Of a stretch of DNA of 64,000 nucleotides, positions 1-9,117 are shown one piece after another. How positions within the stretch are numbered: the first letter of the stretch is position 1; every line of letters begins with the position of its first letter. This stretch comes from an uncultured Lachnospiraceae bacterium (GTDB taxonomy: Bacteria > Bacillota > Clostridia > Lachnospirales > Lachnospiraceae). The notes beneath the pieces are model-generated. The model ran no database searches. It was not told the origin of the DNA and saw only the letters and a program-made list of their open reading frames with translations. Made by a program: the position numbers and the translations under genes. The stretch spans positions 1 through 64,000 of the forward strand of contig CALWLH010000012.1 of assembly GCA_944381475.1 (NCBI GenBank), written 5' to 3'.

Positions 1-101
1 GGTGGTGTCTGGTATGCGTGGAGGGTTACCCCCTGGGATTTGGAAAGCTTTCCGGCACGACCTTGAAAAACAAGTATCTCTCCGGCTGGAGATGGCAGTA
101 G
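1..101 (+). CDS. 3' end of a probable RsmF-type rRNA cytosine-C5 methyltransferase (partial)
   Basis: The window opens inside a gene. Its last 32 codons can be read from base 3 to a TAG at 99-101. The tail contains GYPLGFGK and LKNKY and ends in GWRWQ. From family knowledge this resembles the C-terminal tail of RsmF / NOL1-NOP2-Sun 16S rRNA methyltransferases of Firmicutes, which often precede a pseudouridine synthase gene, as here. The stop lies 8 bases before the next ATG, and the ribosome binding site of that gene overlaps the stop, so the two are probably co-transcribed. The catalytic part is outside the window, so the call rests on the tail and the neighbour only. Confidence 0.5.
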   Translation, partial: WCLVCVEGYPLGFGKLSGTTLKNKYLSGWRWQ

Positions 102-109
102 GAGGACCT

Positions 110-823
110 ATGGCAGATCAGAAAAGACTGGATAAGCTTTTAGGCGAGCTGGGGATAGGCTCCCGCTCCCAGATCAAGGAGGCTGCAAAAAAGGGACGAA
201 TCACGCTGAACGGGGTAACTGTAAAAGACACAGGAATAAAAGTGGACTGGGAGCAGGATGTGGTCTGTCTGGATGGGGAGCTTTTAACCTATGTGGATTT
301 TGAGTATATTATGCTGAATAAACCTGCGGGAGTGGTTAGCGCCACAGAGGATGAAAGGCAGAAAACGGTGCTGGATTTGATAGGGGACAGTGTCAGAAGG
401 GATCTGTTTCCCGTTGGAAGGCTTGATCTTGATACAGAGGGACTGGTGCTTTTGACAAACGACGGAGCGCTTGCCCACGGACTGCTGTCACCCAAACGCC
501 ATGTGGACAAGACCTATTATCTGGAAACGGATGTGCCCATTCCCACAGAGGCGGTTTCTTTGATGGCAGCAGGCTTTCAGGTCGATGAGGAGCTGACAGC
601 TCTTCCCGCTTTATTGGAGCTTGTGGAAGAAAAAAAGGCTTATCTGACCATCCACGAGGGAAAATTTCATCAGGTGAAGCGGATGATGCAGGCCGTGGGG
701 TGTCAGGTTACATATCTGAAGAGAATTTCCATGGGCAGCCTGATGCTGGATCCCTCTCTGAAGCCGGGAGAATACAGAAGACTCACGGAGGAGGAACTAT
801 CAGCATTGAGGAGGTTGTTATGA
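110..823 (+). CDS. RsuA/RluB-family rRNA pseudouridine synthase
   Basis: This enzyme isomerises a specific uridine in rRNA to pseudouridine in the cytoplasm. The 237-residue product has an N-terminal S4 RNA-binding domain (about residues 4-60). It then has the catalytic core with the family motif GRLDLDTEGLVLLTNDG, in which D106 is the expected nucleophile. The KPAGVVSA motif and the C-terminal EGKFHQVKRM motif are also typical. The ATG at 110 is chosen because AGGAGG lies 6 bases upstream; an upstream in-frame extension has no family similarity. Family members differ in target (16S U516 or 23S U2605-type sites), and sequence alone does not decide between them. The stop overlaps the next start by four bases (ATGA). 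Confidence 0.9.
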   Translation: MADQKRLDKLLGELGIGSRSQIKEAAKKGRITLNGVTVKDTGIKVDWEQDVVCLDGELLTYVDFEYIMLNKPAGVVSATEDERQKTVLDLIGDSVRRDLFPVGRLDLDTEGLVLLTNDGALAHGLLSPKRHVDKTYYLETDVPIPTEAVSLMAAGFQVDEELTALPALLELVEEKKAYLTIHEGKFHQVKRMMQAVGCQVTYLKRISMGSLMLDPSLKPGEYRRLTEEELSALRRLL

Positions 824-1485
824 GAAAATATATTGAAGATATACTTGCAGAAACCCAGGCGGTGCTGTTTGACCTGGACGGCACCCTGGTGGACTCCATG
901 TGGATCTGGAAAAGCATTGATATTGAGTATCTGGGGCGCTTCGGCATTTCCTACCAGGAGGGTCTGCAGCAGCAGATCGAGGGTATGAGCTTTTCTGAGA
1001 CGGCCCTGTATTTCAAAGAGCATTTTCAGATTCCGGACAGCATTGACCAGATGAAGAGCGATTGGAATGCCATGGCCTATGACAAGTATTCCCGGGAGGT
1101 GCCCTTTAAGCCGGGAGCCGAAAGATTTCTTGAAGAGCTTAAAGCACGGGGAATCAAGGTGGGAATAGCCACCAGTAATTCTATTGAACTGGTTGGCGCT
1201 GTACTGGATGCTCTTGGGGCAAGGGAGATGATCGATACCGTTGTCACTGGATGTGAGGTTGCCCACGGAAAGCCTTCACCGGATATATATCTGGAAGCGG
1301 CAAGCCGCCTCAGAGCCCAAACCTCCCGCTGCCTTGTTTTTGAGGACATCATTCCTGGAATCCAAGCTGCAAAGGCCGCCGGCATGTATGTTTTTTCTGT
1401 GGAGGATCCTTATTCAGAACAATTCAGGAAGCAAAAGCGTGCCCAGGCTGATGGCTACATAAGAGATTATATGGATTTCTTTTAG
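820..1485 (+). CDS. HAD-superfamily phosphatase / beta-phosphoglucomutase-like hydrolase
   Basis: The 221-residue product is a haloacid-dehalogenase-fold hydrolase. The nucleophile motif DLDGTLVDS is at about residues 18-26. A TSNS motif II, the lysine of HGKPSPDIY (motif III) and the acidic motif IV in VFEDIIPGIQAA follow. The helical insert between motifs I and II is a C1-type cap, as in beta-phosphoglucomutase and phosphoglycolate phosphatase. The substrate cannot be told from sequence; a sugar phosphate or another small phosphate ester is likely. The start overlaps the pseudouridine synthase stop (ATGA), with GAGGAGG just upstream, so the two genes are translationally coupled. Confidence 0.88.
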   Translation: MRKYIEDILAETQAVLFDLDGTLVDSMWIWKSIDIEYLGRFGISYQEGLQQQIEGMSFSETALYFKEHFQIPDSIDQMKSDWNAMAYDKYSREVPFKPGAERFLEELKARGIKVGIATSNSIELVGAVLDALGAREMIDTVVTGCEVAHGKPSPDIYLEAASRLRAQTSRCLVFEDIIPGIQAAKAAGMYVFSVEDPYSEQFRKQKRAQADGYIRDYMDFF

Positions 1486-1523
1486 ACACGGTATCTCATG
1501 AAGGGCTGACAGGAGGAGAGCAT

Positions 1524-2090
1524 ATGTTCCCCAAAAAAGGAGAGCGCGGATATATCAGAGGGAAGAAAATTAAATATCTTTTGCTGGCATTGCTGCTGGC
1601 CATCCTTATTTTAGCATTTTTTCTGACGGGTTTTTTCATAACCGGAGACACTAAAAATATTTTTTCTATTCTCGCGGTTCTGACAGCGCTGCCCTTTGCT
1701 AATATGATCACCGTCTATGCTGCAATATTTCCGTACCAGGCTCCCTGCCAGGAAGAGTATGACAAAGTGGCGGAGGCTGCCGGGGAAGGGCTTTTTTGTA
1801 CAGAGCTGGTGGTTACCTGCGGGAATATGAAGAATATTTATCTTCCCTATGTCTATGTGGAAAAGGATATGGTGCTGGCGTATTCTCCCACAAAGAATAT
1901 AAGGTCTGAAAAATATGAGGAGTATCTTTCCGGTATGCTTGGGGCAAACAGGCTTCAGCTAAAGGTGAAGGTGTTTACCCAGCTTACTCCATTTATACGA
2001 AGGCTTAAGGATATGGAACATATCCCCGAAAATCAGGCGGATGAAAAGCATCTGGAGGCTGCGGCGGTGATGAAGGGACTGGCAATATAG
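1524..2090 (+). CDS. Two-TM membrane protein of unknown function
   Basis: I do not recognise this family. The 188-residue product has a basic N-terminus and two closely spaced hydrophobic segments (about residues 18-42 and 47-68). A soluble region of about 115 residues follows, with mixed charge and no catalytic motif that I can name. The first helices are rich in Leu, Ile and Phe, and the tail probably faces the cytoplasm. The start is set by an AGGAGGA at about 1511. It lies between the HAD phosphatase and an RluA-type pseudouridine synthase with short gaps and is likely in the same operon. The tail could bind the membrane-proximal side of another protein, but that is a guess. Confidence 0.6.
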   Translation: MFPKKGERGYIRGKKIKYLLLALLLAILILAFFLTGFFITGDTKNIFSILAVLTALPFANMITVYAAIFPYQAPCQEEYDKVAEAAGEGLFCTELVVTCGNMKNIYLPYVYVEKDMVLAYSPTKNIRSEKYEEYLSGMLGANRLQLKVKVFTQLTPFIRRLKDMEHIPENQADEKHLEAAAVMKGLAI

Positions 2091-2105
2091 TAAAAGGATG
2101 GACAT

Positions 2106-3131
2106 ATGCAGATTTTTGAAATAGGTATGAACGAGGCAGGACAGCGGTTGGATAAATATCTGGGAAAGCTGATGCCCTCCGCTCCCAAAAGCTTTATTTA
2201 CCGGATGCTGCGAAAGAAAAATATCCTGTTGAATGACCGAAGGGCGGAGGGAAGCGAGAAAACACAGCATGGAGATGTTGTCAAGCTCTTTTTGTCTGAT
2301 TCGACCATCAGCCAGATGCGGGGAGGAGATCAGCAGGTGCAAAGCGCCGGGCATAGATTTTGCGCTCCAGCTGCTTCTTCACTGGAAATACTTTATCAGG
2401 ATGCCCATGTGATGCTTGTAAATAAGCCTCAGGGAATGCTTTCTCAAAAAAGTCAGCCGTCTGATGTATCCATGGTGGAACTGATCATCAGTTATCTGAC
2501 TGAAAGCGGAGTGATGAATCCGGAGCAGCTAAAAACCTTTCATCCCTCTGTAGTAAATCGCCTGGACCGGAACACCAGCGGCATACTCTGCGCAGGGATT
2601 TCCCTGCCGGGACTGCAGGATTTCAGCGCTCTTTTCAGGGAGCGAACCATGAAAAAAGAGTATTTATGCCTTGTAAAGGGCTGCGTGAAAGGTGATATGC
2701 ATCTGAAGGGATATCTTTTAAAAAACCATAGAACCAATCAGGTGGAAATTTTCTCCCGAAAACCGAAAAATCCGGAGGCCTCCTACATTGAAACCGTTTT
2801 TACCCCGCTGTCTGTGGGCAAGGCTTCTGCGCTGCTGTGTGCGGATTTGATTACCGGGCGTTCCCATCAGATCAGGGCCCATTTGGCCTCCATCGGTCAT
2901 CCCATTATTGGCGATACAAAATATGGAGACATGCAGCTCAATCGCCGGATGAAGAACAAATACGGGATTAACTGCCAGTGCCTCCATGCCTGGCGCATGA
3001 CTTTTCCGGTTCTATCCGGTGCTTTGGCGGGCCTGTCACAAAAGCAGATTTCAGCTCCATTGCCGGACAATTTTAAATATGTGATGGAAGGAGAGGATTT
3101 ATCATGGCCGCCTGGTCGGGAAGAGGCTTGA
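2106..3131 (+). CDS. RluA/RluC-family pseudouridine synthase
   Basis: This is a second pseudouridine synthase, acting on 23S rRNA or tRNA. The 341-residue protein starts with an S4-like domain (residues 10-60). A linker of about 35 residues follows, and then the catalytic domain with VNRLDRNTSGI, where D154 is the expected catalytic aspartate. The motifs LVNKPQGMLS and TGRSHQIRAHL match the RluA superfamily. The length fits RluC-like proteins. The gene overlaps recU by 28 bases, so the two are coupled. It differs clearly from the RsuA-type gene at the window start and from the RluD-type gene at 50.5 kb, giving three pseudouridine synthases in the window. Confidence 0.9.
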   Translation: MQIFEIGMNEAGQRLDKYLGKLMPSAPKSFIYRMLRKKNILLNDRRAEGSEKTQHGDVVKLFLSDSTISQMRGGDQQVQSAGHRFCAPAASSLEILYQDAHVMLVNKPQGMLSQKSQPSDVSMVELIISYLTESGVMNPEQLKTFHPSVVNRLDRNTSGILCAGISLPGLQDFSALFRERTMKKEYLCLVKGCVKGDMHLKGYLLKNHRTNQVEIFSRKPKNPEASYIETVFTPLSVGKASALLCADLITGRSHQIRAHLASIGHPIIGDTKYGDMQLNRRMKNKYGINCQCLHAWRMTFPVLSGALAGLSQKQISAPLPDNFKYVMEGEDLSWPPGREEA

Positions 3132-3655
3132 GAGGCAGCTCCTTGGAGGAGCTGCTCAATCATACGTTGGAATTGTACAGGGAAAAGCATCTGGCTCTGA
3201 TTCAGAAAGTGCCCACGCCTATTACCCCCATCGAAATTGACAAGCAGACAAGGCATATTACTCTGGCATATTTTGATGCCAAGAGCACAGTGGACTATAT
3301 CGGCGTGGTGCAGGGGATTCCTGTATGCTTTGACGCCAAAGAATGCGCGGAGGATTCCTTTCCCATGAGGAATATACACCGGCACCAGATAGAATTTATG
3401 CAGGACTTTGAGCGCCAGGATGGCATATCCTTTTTTGTCATTTTTTATACTGGTCAGTACCGGATGTTTTATGTGCCTCTTGCCATTGTGGAGCGCTGCT
3501 GGAATAGAGCAGAGCAGGGCGGCCGCAAAAGCATGACCTTTGAGGAGATGAGGGAGGGCAGCTATGAGATGAACCTCACCCATTTAGGCTTTGTACCTCT
3601 CCTGGAAGCGCTGCAAAGTGATCTGGATCACAGGGACAGGAATATTTCTGAATAG
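3104..3655 (+). CDS. recU: Holliday junction resolvase RecU
   Basis: RecU cuts Holliday junctions during recombination and repair in Firmicutes. The 183-residue product carries the core that starts with LAYFDAKSTVDYIGVVQG and continues to CFDAKE, which holds the acidic metal ligands and the lysine of the PD-(D/E)xK-type active site. The length is near the Bacillus protein (about 200). The ATG at 3104 follows GGAAGGAGAGG and lies inside the end of the preceding pseudouridine synthase gene. In many Firmicutes recU is next to a class A penicillin-binding protein gene; that neighbour is missing here. Confidence 0.9.
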   Translation: MAAWSGRGLRGSSLEELLNHTLELYREKHLALIQKVPTPITPIEIDKQTRHITLAYFDAKSTVDYIGVVQGIPVCFDAKECAEDSFPMRNIHRHQIEFMQDFERQDGISFFVIFYTGQYRMFYVPLAIVERCWNRAEQGGRKSMTFEEMREGSYEMNLTHLGFVPLLEALQSDLDHRDRNISE

Positions 3656-3664
3656 CAGAAATCA

Positions 3665-3693
3665 TTGACAGGGCAAAAATGTTTTGATATAAT
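3665..3693 (+). promoter_or_regulatory. Sigma-A promoter of the his operon
   Basis: A perfect consensus pair is visible: TTGACA at 3665-3670 and TATAAT at 3688-3693, with a 17-base spacer. It starts 10 bases after the recU stop and lies about 105 bases before hisZ. The leader of about 100 bases has no T-box consensus that I can find, so regulation of this strong promoter is not evident. Confidence 0.85.
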
Positions 3694-3799
3694 GCGCATG
3701 TTGCGGTATACTACTATGCTACTATGATAACACTTTAAACCGGTAAAGCATTTAGGGAAACAATTAGGGAGGGAAGCCCCTTTGGGCAGGTTTTGAGCA

Positions 3800-5032
3800 A
3801 TGAAAAACAGTTTATTACATACCCCGGAAGGCGTTCGTGACAGATATAATCTGGAGTGCGCCAGGAAGGAATATACCAGAAAGCGAATCATGAAGGTGCT
3901 CCACAGCTATGGCTATAGGGATATTGAGACGCCCACCTTTGAATTTTTTGATATTTTCAACAAGGATCGGGGCAGCGTGGCCTCAAAGGATATGTTCAAA
4001 TTCTTTGACAAGGAGGGAAATACTCTGGTATTAAGACCGGATATCACCCCGGCCATTGCCAGGGCTGTGGCCAAATACTATGCGGAGGAGGACATGCCGG
4101 TTCGCCTTTCCTATTCGGGCAATACCTTTTTTAACAGCTCCAGCTATCAGGGGCGCATGAAGGAGGTGACCCAGCTGGGGGCAGAGCTGATCGGCGACGA
4201 GACCAGCGACGCAGATGCGGAGCTGATTTCCATGATCATTCACAGCTTAAGGGCTTCCGGCCTGGAGGAATTTCAGGTGGAAATCGGTCATACGGGTTTT
4301 TTTGCCGGTCTTGTGGAGGAGGCTGGCATCTCAGAGGAGGAGGCGGAGGAGCTGAAGCTTCTTCTTGAGAATAAGAATTATTTCGGGATTGAAGAGCTTC
4401 TTCATGCCAATGAGCATGTTCCCACTGCCTGCAAGGAGATGATTTTAAGATTTTCCGAGACCTTTGGACAGATTGAACAGATTTCCGCCATTAAAGAGCT
4501 GACGGACAATAAGACCATCATTGCCTCCATTGAATATCTGGAAAAGCTGTATCAGATTTTAACCGTTTACAATCTTGAAAAATACGTTTATTTTGATCTG
4601 GGTATCATCGGGCATTACAAATATTATACGGGAATTATCTTTCAGGCCTATACCTATGGCACGGGAGAACTGATTGTCACCGGAGGGCGCTATGACAAGC
4701 TCATCGCCCAGTTTGGAAAGGACTGCGCCAGCGTAGGCTTCGGCATTAACCTGGATCAGCTGATGCTGGCTCTGGACAGACAAAAAATTGCGATTGACGC
4801 AGATATTACTGCCTCCATTCTGCTCTATGAGCGGGAGAAAAAGGAGCAGGCTATCAGACGGGCCTGCGGGCTTCGGGAGCAGGGAGTACGGCTTCAGCTC
4901 ATGAAAAAATTCAGGGAAAAGACGCTTGAGGACTATTTGGCGCTGGCAAGGAGAAGCTTCATCGACCGAATCTATTATATTGACGCCGCGGGCAATGAGC
5001 AGGTGATTCCTGTTGAAGAAAGGTTGGAATAA
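3800..5032 (+). CDS. hisZ: ATP phosphoribosyltransferase regulatory subunit HisZ
   Basis: HisZ is a paralogue of histidyl-tRNA synthetase that pairs with the short HisG and gives it histidine feedback control at the first step of histidine synthesis. The 410-residue protein has class II synthetase-like motifs: TPEGVRD near the start, the motif 2 region with [11 protein letters not shown], and the motif 3-like region GGRYDKL. It lacks a C-terminal anticodon-binding domain of full HisRS type, although a short alpha/beta tail is present. Placement directly before a 213-residue HisG supports HisZ over HisS. Start at 3800; the spacing to hisG is 5 bases. Confidence 0.93.
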   Translation: MKNSLLHTPEGVRDRYNLECARKEYTRKRIMKVLHSYGYRDIETPTFEFFDIFNKDRGSVASKDMFKFFDKEGNTLVLRPDITPAIARAVAKYYAEEDMPVRLSYSGNTFFNSSSYQGRMKEVTQLGAELIGDETSDADAELISMIIHSLRASGLEEFQVEIGHTGFFAGLVEEAGISEEEAEELKLLLENKNYFGIEELLHANEHVPTACKEMILRFSETFGQIEQISAIKELTDNKTIIASIEYLEKLYQILTVYNLEKYVYFDLGIIGHYKYYTGIIFQAYTYGTGELIVTGGRYDKLIAQFGKDCASVGFGINLDQLMLALDRQKIAIDADITASILLYEREKKEQAIRRACGLREQGVRLQLMKKFREKTLEDYLALARRSFIDRIYYIDAAGNEQVIPVEERLE

Positions 5033-5037
5033 AATAC

Positions 5038-5679
5038 ATGAAAGACAGATATATCACGGTGGCGCTGGCAAAGGGACGTCTTGCCAAAAAAGCCATGGAG
5101 ATGTTTGAGAAGATTGGCGTCACCTGCCGGGAGATGGAGGATGAAAAGACCAGGAAGCTGATTTTTGTCAACGAAGATTTGAAGATGCGCTTTTTCCTGG
5201 CCAAGGCCAACGATGTACCCACCTATGTGGAGTACGGAGCGGCAGATATTGGCATCGTGGGGAAGGATACCATCATGGAGGAGGGCCGTTCATTATATGA
5301 GGTGATTGATCTGAAATTCGGCAAATGCCGCATGTGTGTCTGCGGTCCTGCGTCTGCCAGAGAGCTCCTGCAAAACCATACCCAGATTCGGGTGGCAACC
5401 AAATATCCCAACATTGCAAAGGATTATTTTTACAACAGAAAGCATCAGACCGTGGAGATCATCAAGCTGAACGGCTCCATTGAGCTGGCGCCAATTGTGG
5501 GTCTGTCGGAGGTCATCGTGGATATCGTGGAGACCGGCTCCACCCTTCGGGAGAACGGCCTGGAGGTGCTGGAGGAGGTGGCTCCTCTGTCCGCCCGCAT
5601 GGTTGTAAACCGGGTCAGCATGAAGATGGAAAATGCCCGTATTTCAAGGCTGATCAGGGATTTGAAAACTATTTTGTAG
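5038..5679 (+). CDS. hisG: ATP phosphoribosyltransferase catalytic subunit HisG (short form)
   Basis: HisG joins ATP and PRPP to make phosphoribosyl-ATP, the committed step of histidine synthesis. At 213 residues it is the short form that lacks the regulatory ACT-like domain and needs HisZ, whose gene is immediately upstream. The N-terminal VALAKGRL, the central [12 protein letters not shown] and the PRPP-binding loop [14 protein letters not shown] are all present. The gap to hisZ is five bases. A separate weaker promoter follows before hisD. Confidence 0.95.
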   Translation: MKDRYITVALAKGRLAKKAMEMFEKIGVTCREMEDEKTRKLIFVNEDLKMRFFLAKANDVPTYVEYGAADIGIVGKDTIMEEGRSLYEVIDLKFGKCRMCVCGPASARELLQNHTQIRVATKYPNIAKDYFYNRKHQTVEIIKLNGSIELAPIVGLSEVIVDIVETGSTLRENGLEVLEEVAPLSARMVVNRVSMKMENARISRLIRDLKTIL

Positions 5680-5690
5680 GTGAAAAATAT

Positions 5691-5720
5691 TTGATCTAAT
5701 TGTTTATAAACTGGTATACT
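5691..5720 (+). promoter_or_regulatory. Possible internal promoter before hisD
   Basis: TTGATC at 5691-5696 and TATACT at 5715-5720 are separated by 18 bases in the 81-base gap between hisG and hisD. The match is good but not perfect. It could give extra transcription of hisD and the genes after it. Confidence 0.5.
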
Positions 5721-5760
5721 AACTTTAAAGAGAGATATCCAGAAAATATAGGAGGAGAAT

Positions 5761-7062
5761 ATGAGAATCGTTCAATTGACAGATGAGAGCAAGAAGAATC
5801 TGATGTCTGAGTTGATCAAGCGCAGTCCCAACTATTATCAGGAATATGCGGATACCGTTCAGGAGATTTTGGATAATGTCCGGGACAGAGGGGATGAGGC
5901 GGTATTTGAGTATACCCAAAAATTTGACGGGGCGGTGATCACGGCGGATACAATCCGCATTACACAGGAGGAGATCCAGGAGGCCATGGCACAGATCGAT
6001 CCGGCCCTTATGGAAACCATGAAGAGATCCCTGAATAACATCAGGGAATACCACGAAAAGCAAAAACAGTACAGCTGGTTTGACAGTAAGCCGGACGGCA
6101 GTATTCTGGGACAGAAGATCACCCCCATTGACAGCGTGGGCGTGTATGTTCCAGGAGGCAAGGCGGCTTACCCCTCCTCGGTGCTGATGAATATTATTCC
6201 TGCAAAGGTGGCAGGCGTGGGGAGAATCGTCATGACCACACCCTGCAACAGGGAGGGAAGGGTGAATCCTGCAACTCTGGCCGCAGCGTACCTGGCAGGC
6301 GCCACCGAGATGTATAAATGCGGCGGCGCCCAGGCTATCGGCGCCCTGGCCTTCGGCACAGAATCCATCCCGAAGGTGGATAAGATCGTTGGGCCGGGAA
6401 ATATTTATGTTGCCCTTGCCAAGAAGGCGGTTTACGGCTATGTGAGCATTGATTCTGTGGCAGGCCCCAGTGAAATAATGGTCATTGCCGATGAGACGGC
6501 AAATCCTCATTATCTGGGGGCGGATTTACTCAGCCAGGCGGAGCATGATGAGCTGGCCAGTGCGATATTGGTAACCACCAGCATGGAGCTGGCAGAGAAG
6601 GTCTCTGCTGAAACCGATGCCTTTATCGAAAAGCTTTCCAGGAAGGAGATTATCACGAAATCCCGGGACAATTACGGCTATATCCTGGTTGTGGATACCC
6701 TCCAGGAGGCCATCGACGCAGTGAACGAGATTGCTCCGGAGCATCTGGAGATTCTGACAAAAGACCCCTTCACTGTCATGACAAAGATCAGGAATGCGGG
6801 AGCCATGTTCCTGGGAGAGTATTCCAGCGAGCCTCTTGGAGATTATTTTGCGGGACCAAACCATGTGCTTCCAACAAACGGTACGGCGAAATTCTTTTCA
6901 CCACTGTCCGTTGACGATTATGTAAAGAAGTCCAGTATTATCTATTATACCCGCGAGGCCCTGGAGCCTATTCACGAGGATATTATCCGTTTTGCCAACA
7001 GCGAGCACTTAACAGCGCACGCCAATTCCATTGCCGTGCGGTTTGAAGAGCAGAAGAAATAA
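5761..7062 (+). CDS. hisD: Histidinol dehydrogenase
   Basis: HisD carries out the last two steps of histidine synthesis, oxidising L-histidinol to L-histidine with two NAD and a zinc ion. The 433-residue length is normal. The family signature runs through the segment starting GGAQAIGALAFGTESIP and the segment VGPGNIYVALAKK. The zinc and catalytic region has DLLSQAEHDE with its Gln and His, then the catalytic Glu-His pair in NEIAPEHLEI and the late SEHLTAHANSIAVR. A strong GGAGG precedes the ATG. A 206-base gap with an intergenic repeat separates it from hisA. Confidence 0.96.
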   Translation: MRIVQLTDESKKNLMSELIKRSPNYYQEYADTVQEILDNVRDRGDEAVFEYTQKFDGAVITADTIRITQEEIQEAMAQIDPALMETMKRSLNNIREYHEKQKQYSWFDSKPDGSILGQKITPIDSVGVYVPGGKAAYPSSVLMNIIPAKVAGVGRIVMTTPCNREGRVNPATLAAAYLAGATEMYKCGGAQAIGALAFGTESIPKVDKIVGPGNIYVALAKKAVYGYVSIDSVAGPSEIMVIADETANPHYLGADLLSQAEHDELASAILVTTSMELAEKVSAETDAFIEKLSRKEIITKSRDNYGYILVVDTLQEAIDAVNEIAPEHLEILTKDPFTVMTKIRNAGAMFLGEYSSEPLGDYFAGPNHVLPTNGTAKFFSPLSVDDYVKKSSIIYYTREALEPIHEDIIRFANSEHLTAHANSIAVRFEEQKK

Positions 7063-7111
7063 ATCTCCATGGTGCTTTTAAACTTTGAACTGGCATAGAA
7101 ATAAGAGTGAA

Positions 7112-7224
7112 CCTTCATGCGCCCAGTGACCGGACATACCACCGTACTATGAAAATCTGGCGCGCGCTTGGCATACCTGATTTGGTGCCGCCTATCCGGC
7201 GGCGGGACTTTCGGGGTAATTGCT
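7112..7224 (+). repeat. Dispersed intergenic repeat, copy 1 (interrupted by 37 bp)
   Basis: The stretch matches the reverse complement of 37123-37198 at about 66 of 76 positions once 37 bases are removed. The shared core has a hairpin GCCGCC-TATCC-GGCGGC (7186-7202) and a GC-rich segment near 7120-7133. The extra 37 bases (7141-7177) are bounded by a direct repeat of CATACC (7135-7140 and 7172-7177), which looks like a target-site duplication. It fills the hisD-hisA gap and ends about 30 bases before the hisA ribosome binding site. I see no coding capacity. Confidence 0.75.
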
Positions 7225-7268
7225 GCTGAAGGGTTTCAGTGCGAACAGCTATTCTGAAAGGAGACGCG

Positions 7269-7991
7269 ATGAGATTATATCCTGCAATTGATATCAAGGA
7301 CGGCAAATGTGTGCGCTTAAGACAGGGAAAATTTGATGATGTAAATGTATATGCGGAAAATCCCGTGGATATCGCCAAGGCCTGGGAGCGGGCAGGGGCA
7401 TCCTACATTCATCTGGTGGATCTGGATGGAGCCCTGATGGGCAGAGGCGTGAACCGTGACGTGATCCGAAAGATTGCAAGCTCCGTGTATGTTCCGGTGC
7501 AGCTGGGAGGAGGTATCCGCACAAAGGCAGATTTGGAGGAGGTTTTTGAGCTGGGCGTTGCCAGGGCTATTATCGGAACAAAGGCGGTTTCGGAGCCTGC
7601 TTTTGTAAAGGAGTGCATCAATACCTTTGGAGCGGACCGGATTGTTGTAGGGATTGACGCCAAGAATGGTCTGGTTGCAGTACAGGGCTGGGGTGAGGTC
7701 AGCGACGTGACGGCTTTGGATCTGGGCCGTGAGATGAAAAAGCTGGGAGTGAAAACCATTGTATACACGGACATCTCTAAGGATGGAATGCTGGAGGGAC
7801 CCAATATTGCCGCAACCAGAGAGCTGTCCGATGCCGCAGGTATTGATATTATTGCCTCTGGAGGGGTGTCCACCATGGAGGATTTGGAAAAACTTCACGC
7901 AAATGGTATACATGGGGCAATTATCGGGAAGGCTCTTTACGAAAAGCGCATCGATTTGGCCAGGGCAGTCAGCGTTTTTGAAATATTTTAA
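7269..7991 (+). CDS. hisA: Phosphoribosylformimino-5-aminoimidazole carboxamide ribotide isomerase HisA
   Basis: HisA is a TIM-barrel isomerase that opens the aminoaldose ring of ProFAR to the ketose PRFAR. The product of 240 residues begins LYPAIDIKDGKCVRL with the catalytic Asp in strand 1. It has the phosphate-binding GGGIRT in strand 3 and the second catalytic Asp in a strand 5 VVGIDA motif. The C-terminal half has TDISKDGMLEGPN and the second phosphate site ASGGVS. The ATG at 7269 follows AAAGGAGA; an earlier in-frame start lacks support. The usual next gene, hisF, is missing. Confidence 0.95.
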   Translation: MRLYPAIDIKDGKCVRLRQGKFDDVNVYAENPVDIAKAWERAGASYIHLVDLDGALMGRGVNRDVIRKIASSVYVPVQLGGGIRTKADLEEVFELGVARAIIGTKAVSEPAFVKECINTFGADRIVVGIDAKNGLVAVQGWGEVSDVTALDLGREMKKLGVKTIVYTDISKDGMLEGPNIAATRELSDAAGIDIIASGGVSTMEDLEKLHANGIHGAIIGKALYEKRIDLARAVSVFEIF

Positions 7992-8051
7992 AACAGAGCA
8001 TTTAGAAATAATAGCAGAGGAAAGCCGCTGTGATGGCGGCAGGTATAGGAC

Positions 8052-9101
8052 ATGAATTTATATCAGAGAATACCGGTGGTATATCTGCCGGAGGGATTTG
8101 ATGAGGAGAAGGTTCTGGCAAGGGCAAAAGAGTATCGGGACGCCCTTTGCGCAGGACTTCTTCTTGTGGAGCAGTCCTCCTGCGACGAGGGACATGAGAG
8201 GGCCATTCATTTTGTAAAGAAGCTGAAGGAGCAATCCGATTTAAAACTGTATTTGTGCGGAAATGTATATCGGTTTGAGGATACAAAGAAGTATCTCTAT
8301 GCCGGCGCTTCGACTGTATACTGCAGCCCTTCAAATCCAGAAGAAAAGACGGCCTTTGAGGAAGGCTCAAAGCGATTTGGACTGGACAAGGTGCAGCTTT
8401 TGGACGTGCTTGCAGATGTGGAAGGGACAGAGGGGCAGGAGCTGGTAAAGGAGGGCGTGATCCCTGTTGAAATATTGCAGCCTGCCTTTGCCTGGGGGGA
8501 TGTGAAGACCGATGAAAAGGGCCTTGTCCCCGCTATTGTGCAGGACTATCGCACCGGGGAGGTGCTGATGCTGGCCTACATGAATGAGGACGCCTATAAC
8601 GAGACCCTTCGCACCGGCCGGATGGTGTATTACAGCCGAAGCCGCAGGGAGCAGTGGGTCAAGGGACTTACCAGCGGTCATTATCAGTATGTGAAGAGCA
8701 TGTATCTGGACTGTGACCATGACACCATCCTGGCAAAGGTGCGTCAGATTGGCGCGGCATGTCATACCGGCTCCCACAGCTGTTTTTTCAATGAGGTTTT
8801 CGCAAAGCCGGAGGAAACCGTCAATCCCCATACCGTTCTTGAGAGTGTTATGGGTACCATTCTTGACCGCAGGGAGCATCCCAAGGAGGGCTCCTATACC
8901 AATTACCTTTTTGACAAGGGAATAGACAAGATCTTGAAAAAGTGCGGGGAGGAGGCCACGGAGATCGTGATCGCGGCGAAGAACCCGGACAAGGAGGAGA
9001 TCAAGTACGAGATCGCAGATTTCCTGTACCATGTGATGGTGCTGATGGCGGAGAAGGGCGTAACCTGGGATGAGGTCATGACGGAGCTGGCAAACAGATA
9101 G
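8052..9101 (+). CDS. hisIE: Phosphoribosyl-AMP cyclohydrolase / phosphoribosyl-ATP pyrophosphatase HisIE with extra N-terminal domain
   Basis: Steps 2 and 3 of histidine synthesis. The HisI part (about residues 155-250) has the metal-binding D220-C-D-H-D224 motif and the zinc cysteines C237 and C244. The HisE part (about 262-349) has [14 protein letters not shown] and the helix [13 protein letters not shown]. The total of 349 residues is some 140 longer than common HisIE proteins (about 200-215). Residues 1-125 read like a decayed HisA/HisF half-barrel: strand-like [27 protein letters not shown] and VQLLDVL alternate with helices, but the catalytic Asp of strand 1 is absent. It occupies the place where hisF usually lies between hisA and hisI. 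The extension may be structural. Confidence 0.92.
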   Translation: MNLYQRIPVVYLPEGFDEEKVLARAKEYRDALCAGLLLVEQSSCDEGHERAIHFVKKLKEQSDLKLYLCGNVYRFEDTKKYLYAGASTVYCSPSNPEEKTAFEEGSKRFGLDKVQLLDVLADVEGTEGQELVKEGVIPVEILQPAFAWGDVKTDEKGLVPAIVQDYRTGEVLMLAYMNEDAYNETLRTGRMVYYSRSRREQWVKGLTSGHYQYVKSMYLDCDHDTILAKVRQIGAACHTGSHSCFFNEVFAKPEETVNPHTVLESVMGTILDRREHPKEGSYTNYLFDKGIDKILKKCGEEATEIVIAAKNPDKEEIKYEIADFLYHVMVLMAEKGVTWDEVMTELANR

Positions 9102-9117
9102 AAAGAGGTGTTTACAG

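Noticed and set aside
3694-3799. T-box or histidine attenuator in the his leader
   Set aside because: No T-box consensus, no run of His codons and no clear terminator hairpin lie between the promoter and hisZ.
5725-6510. 261-residue open frame on the minus strand over hisD
   Set aside because: It is antisense to the hisD signature region and has no support of its own.
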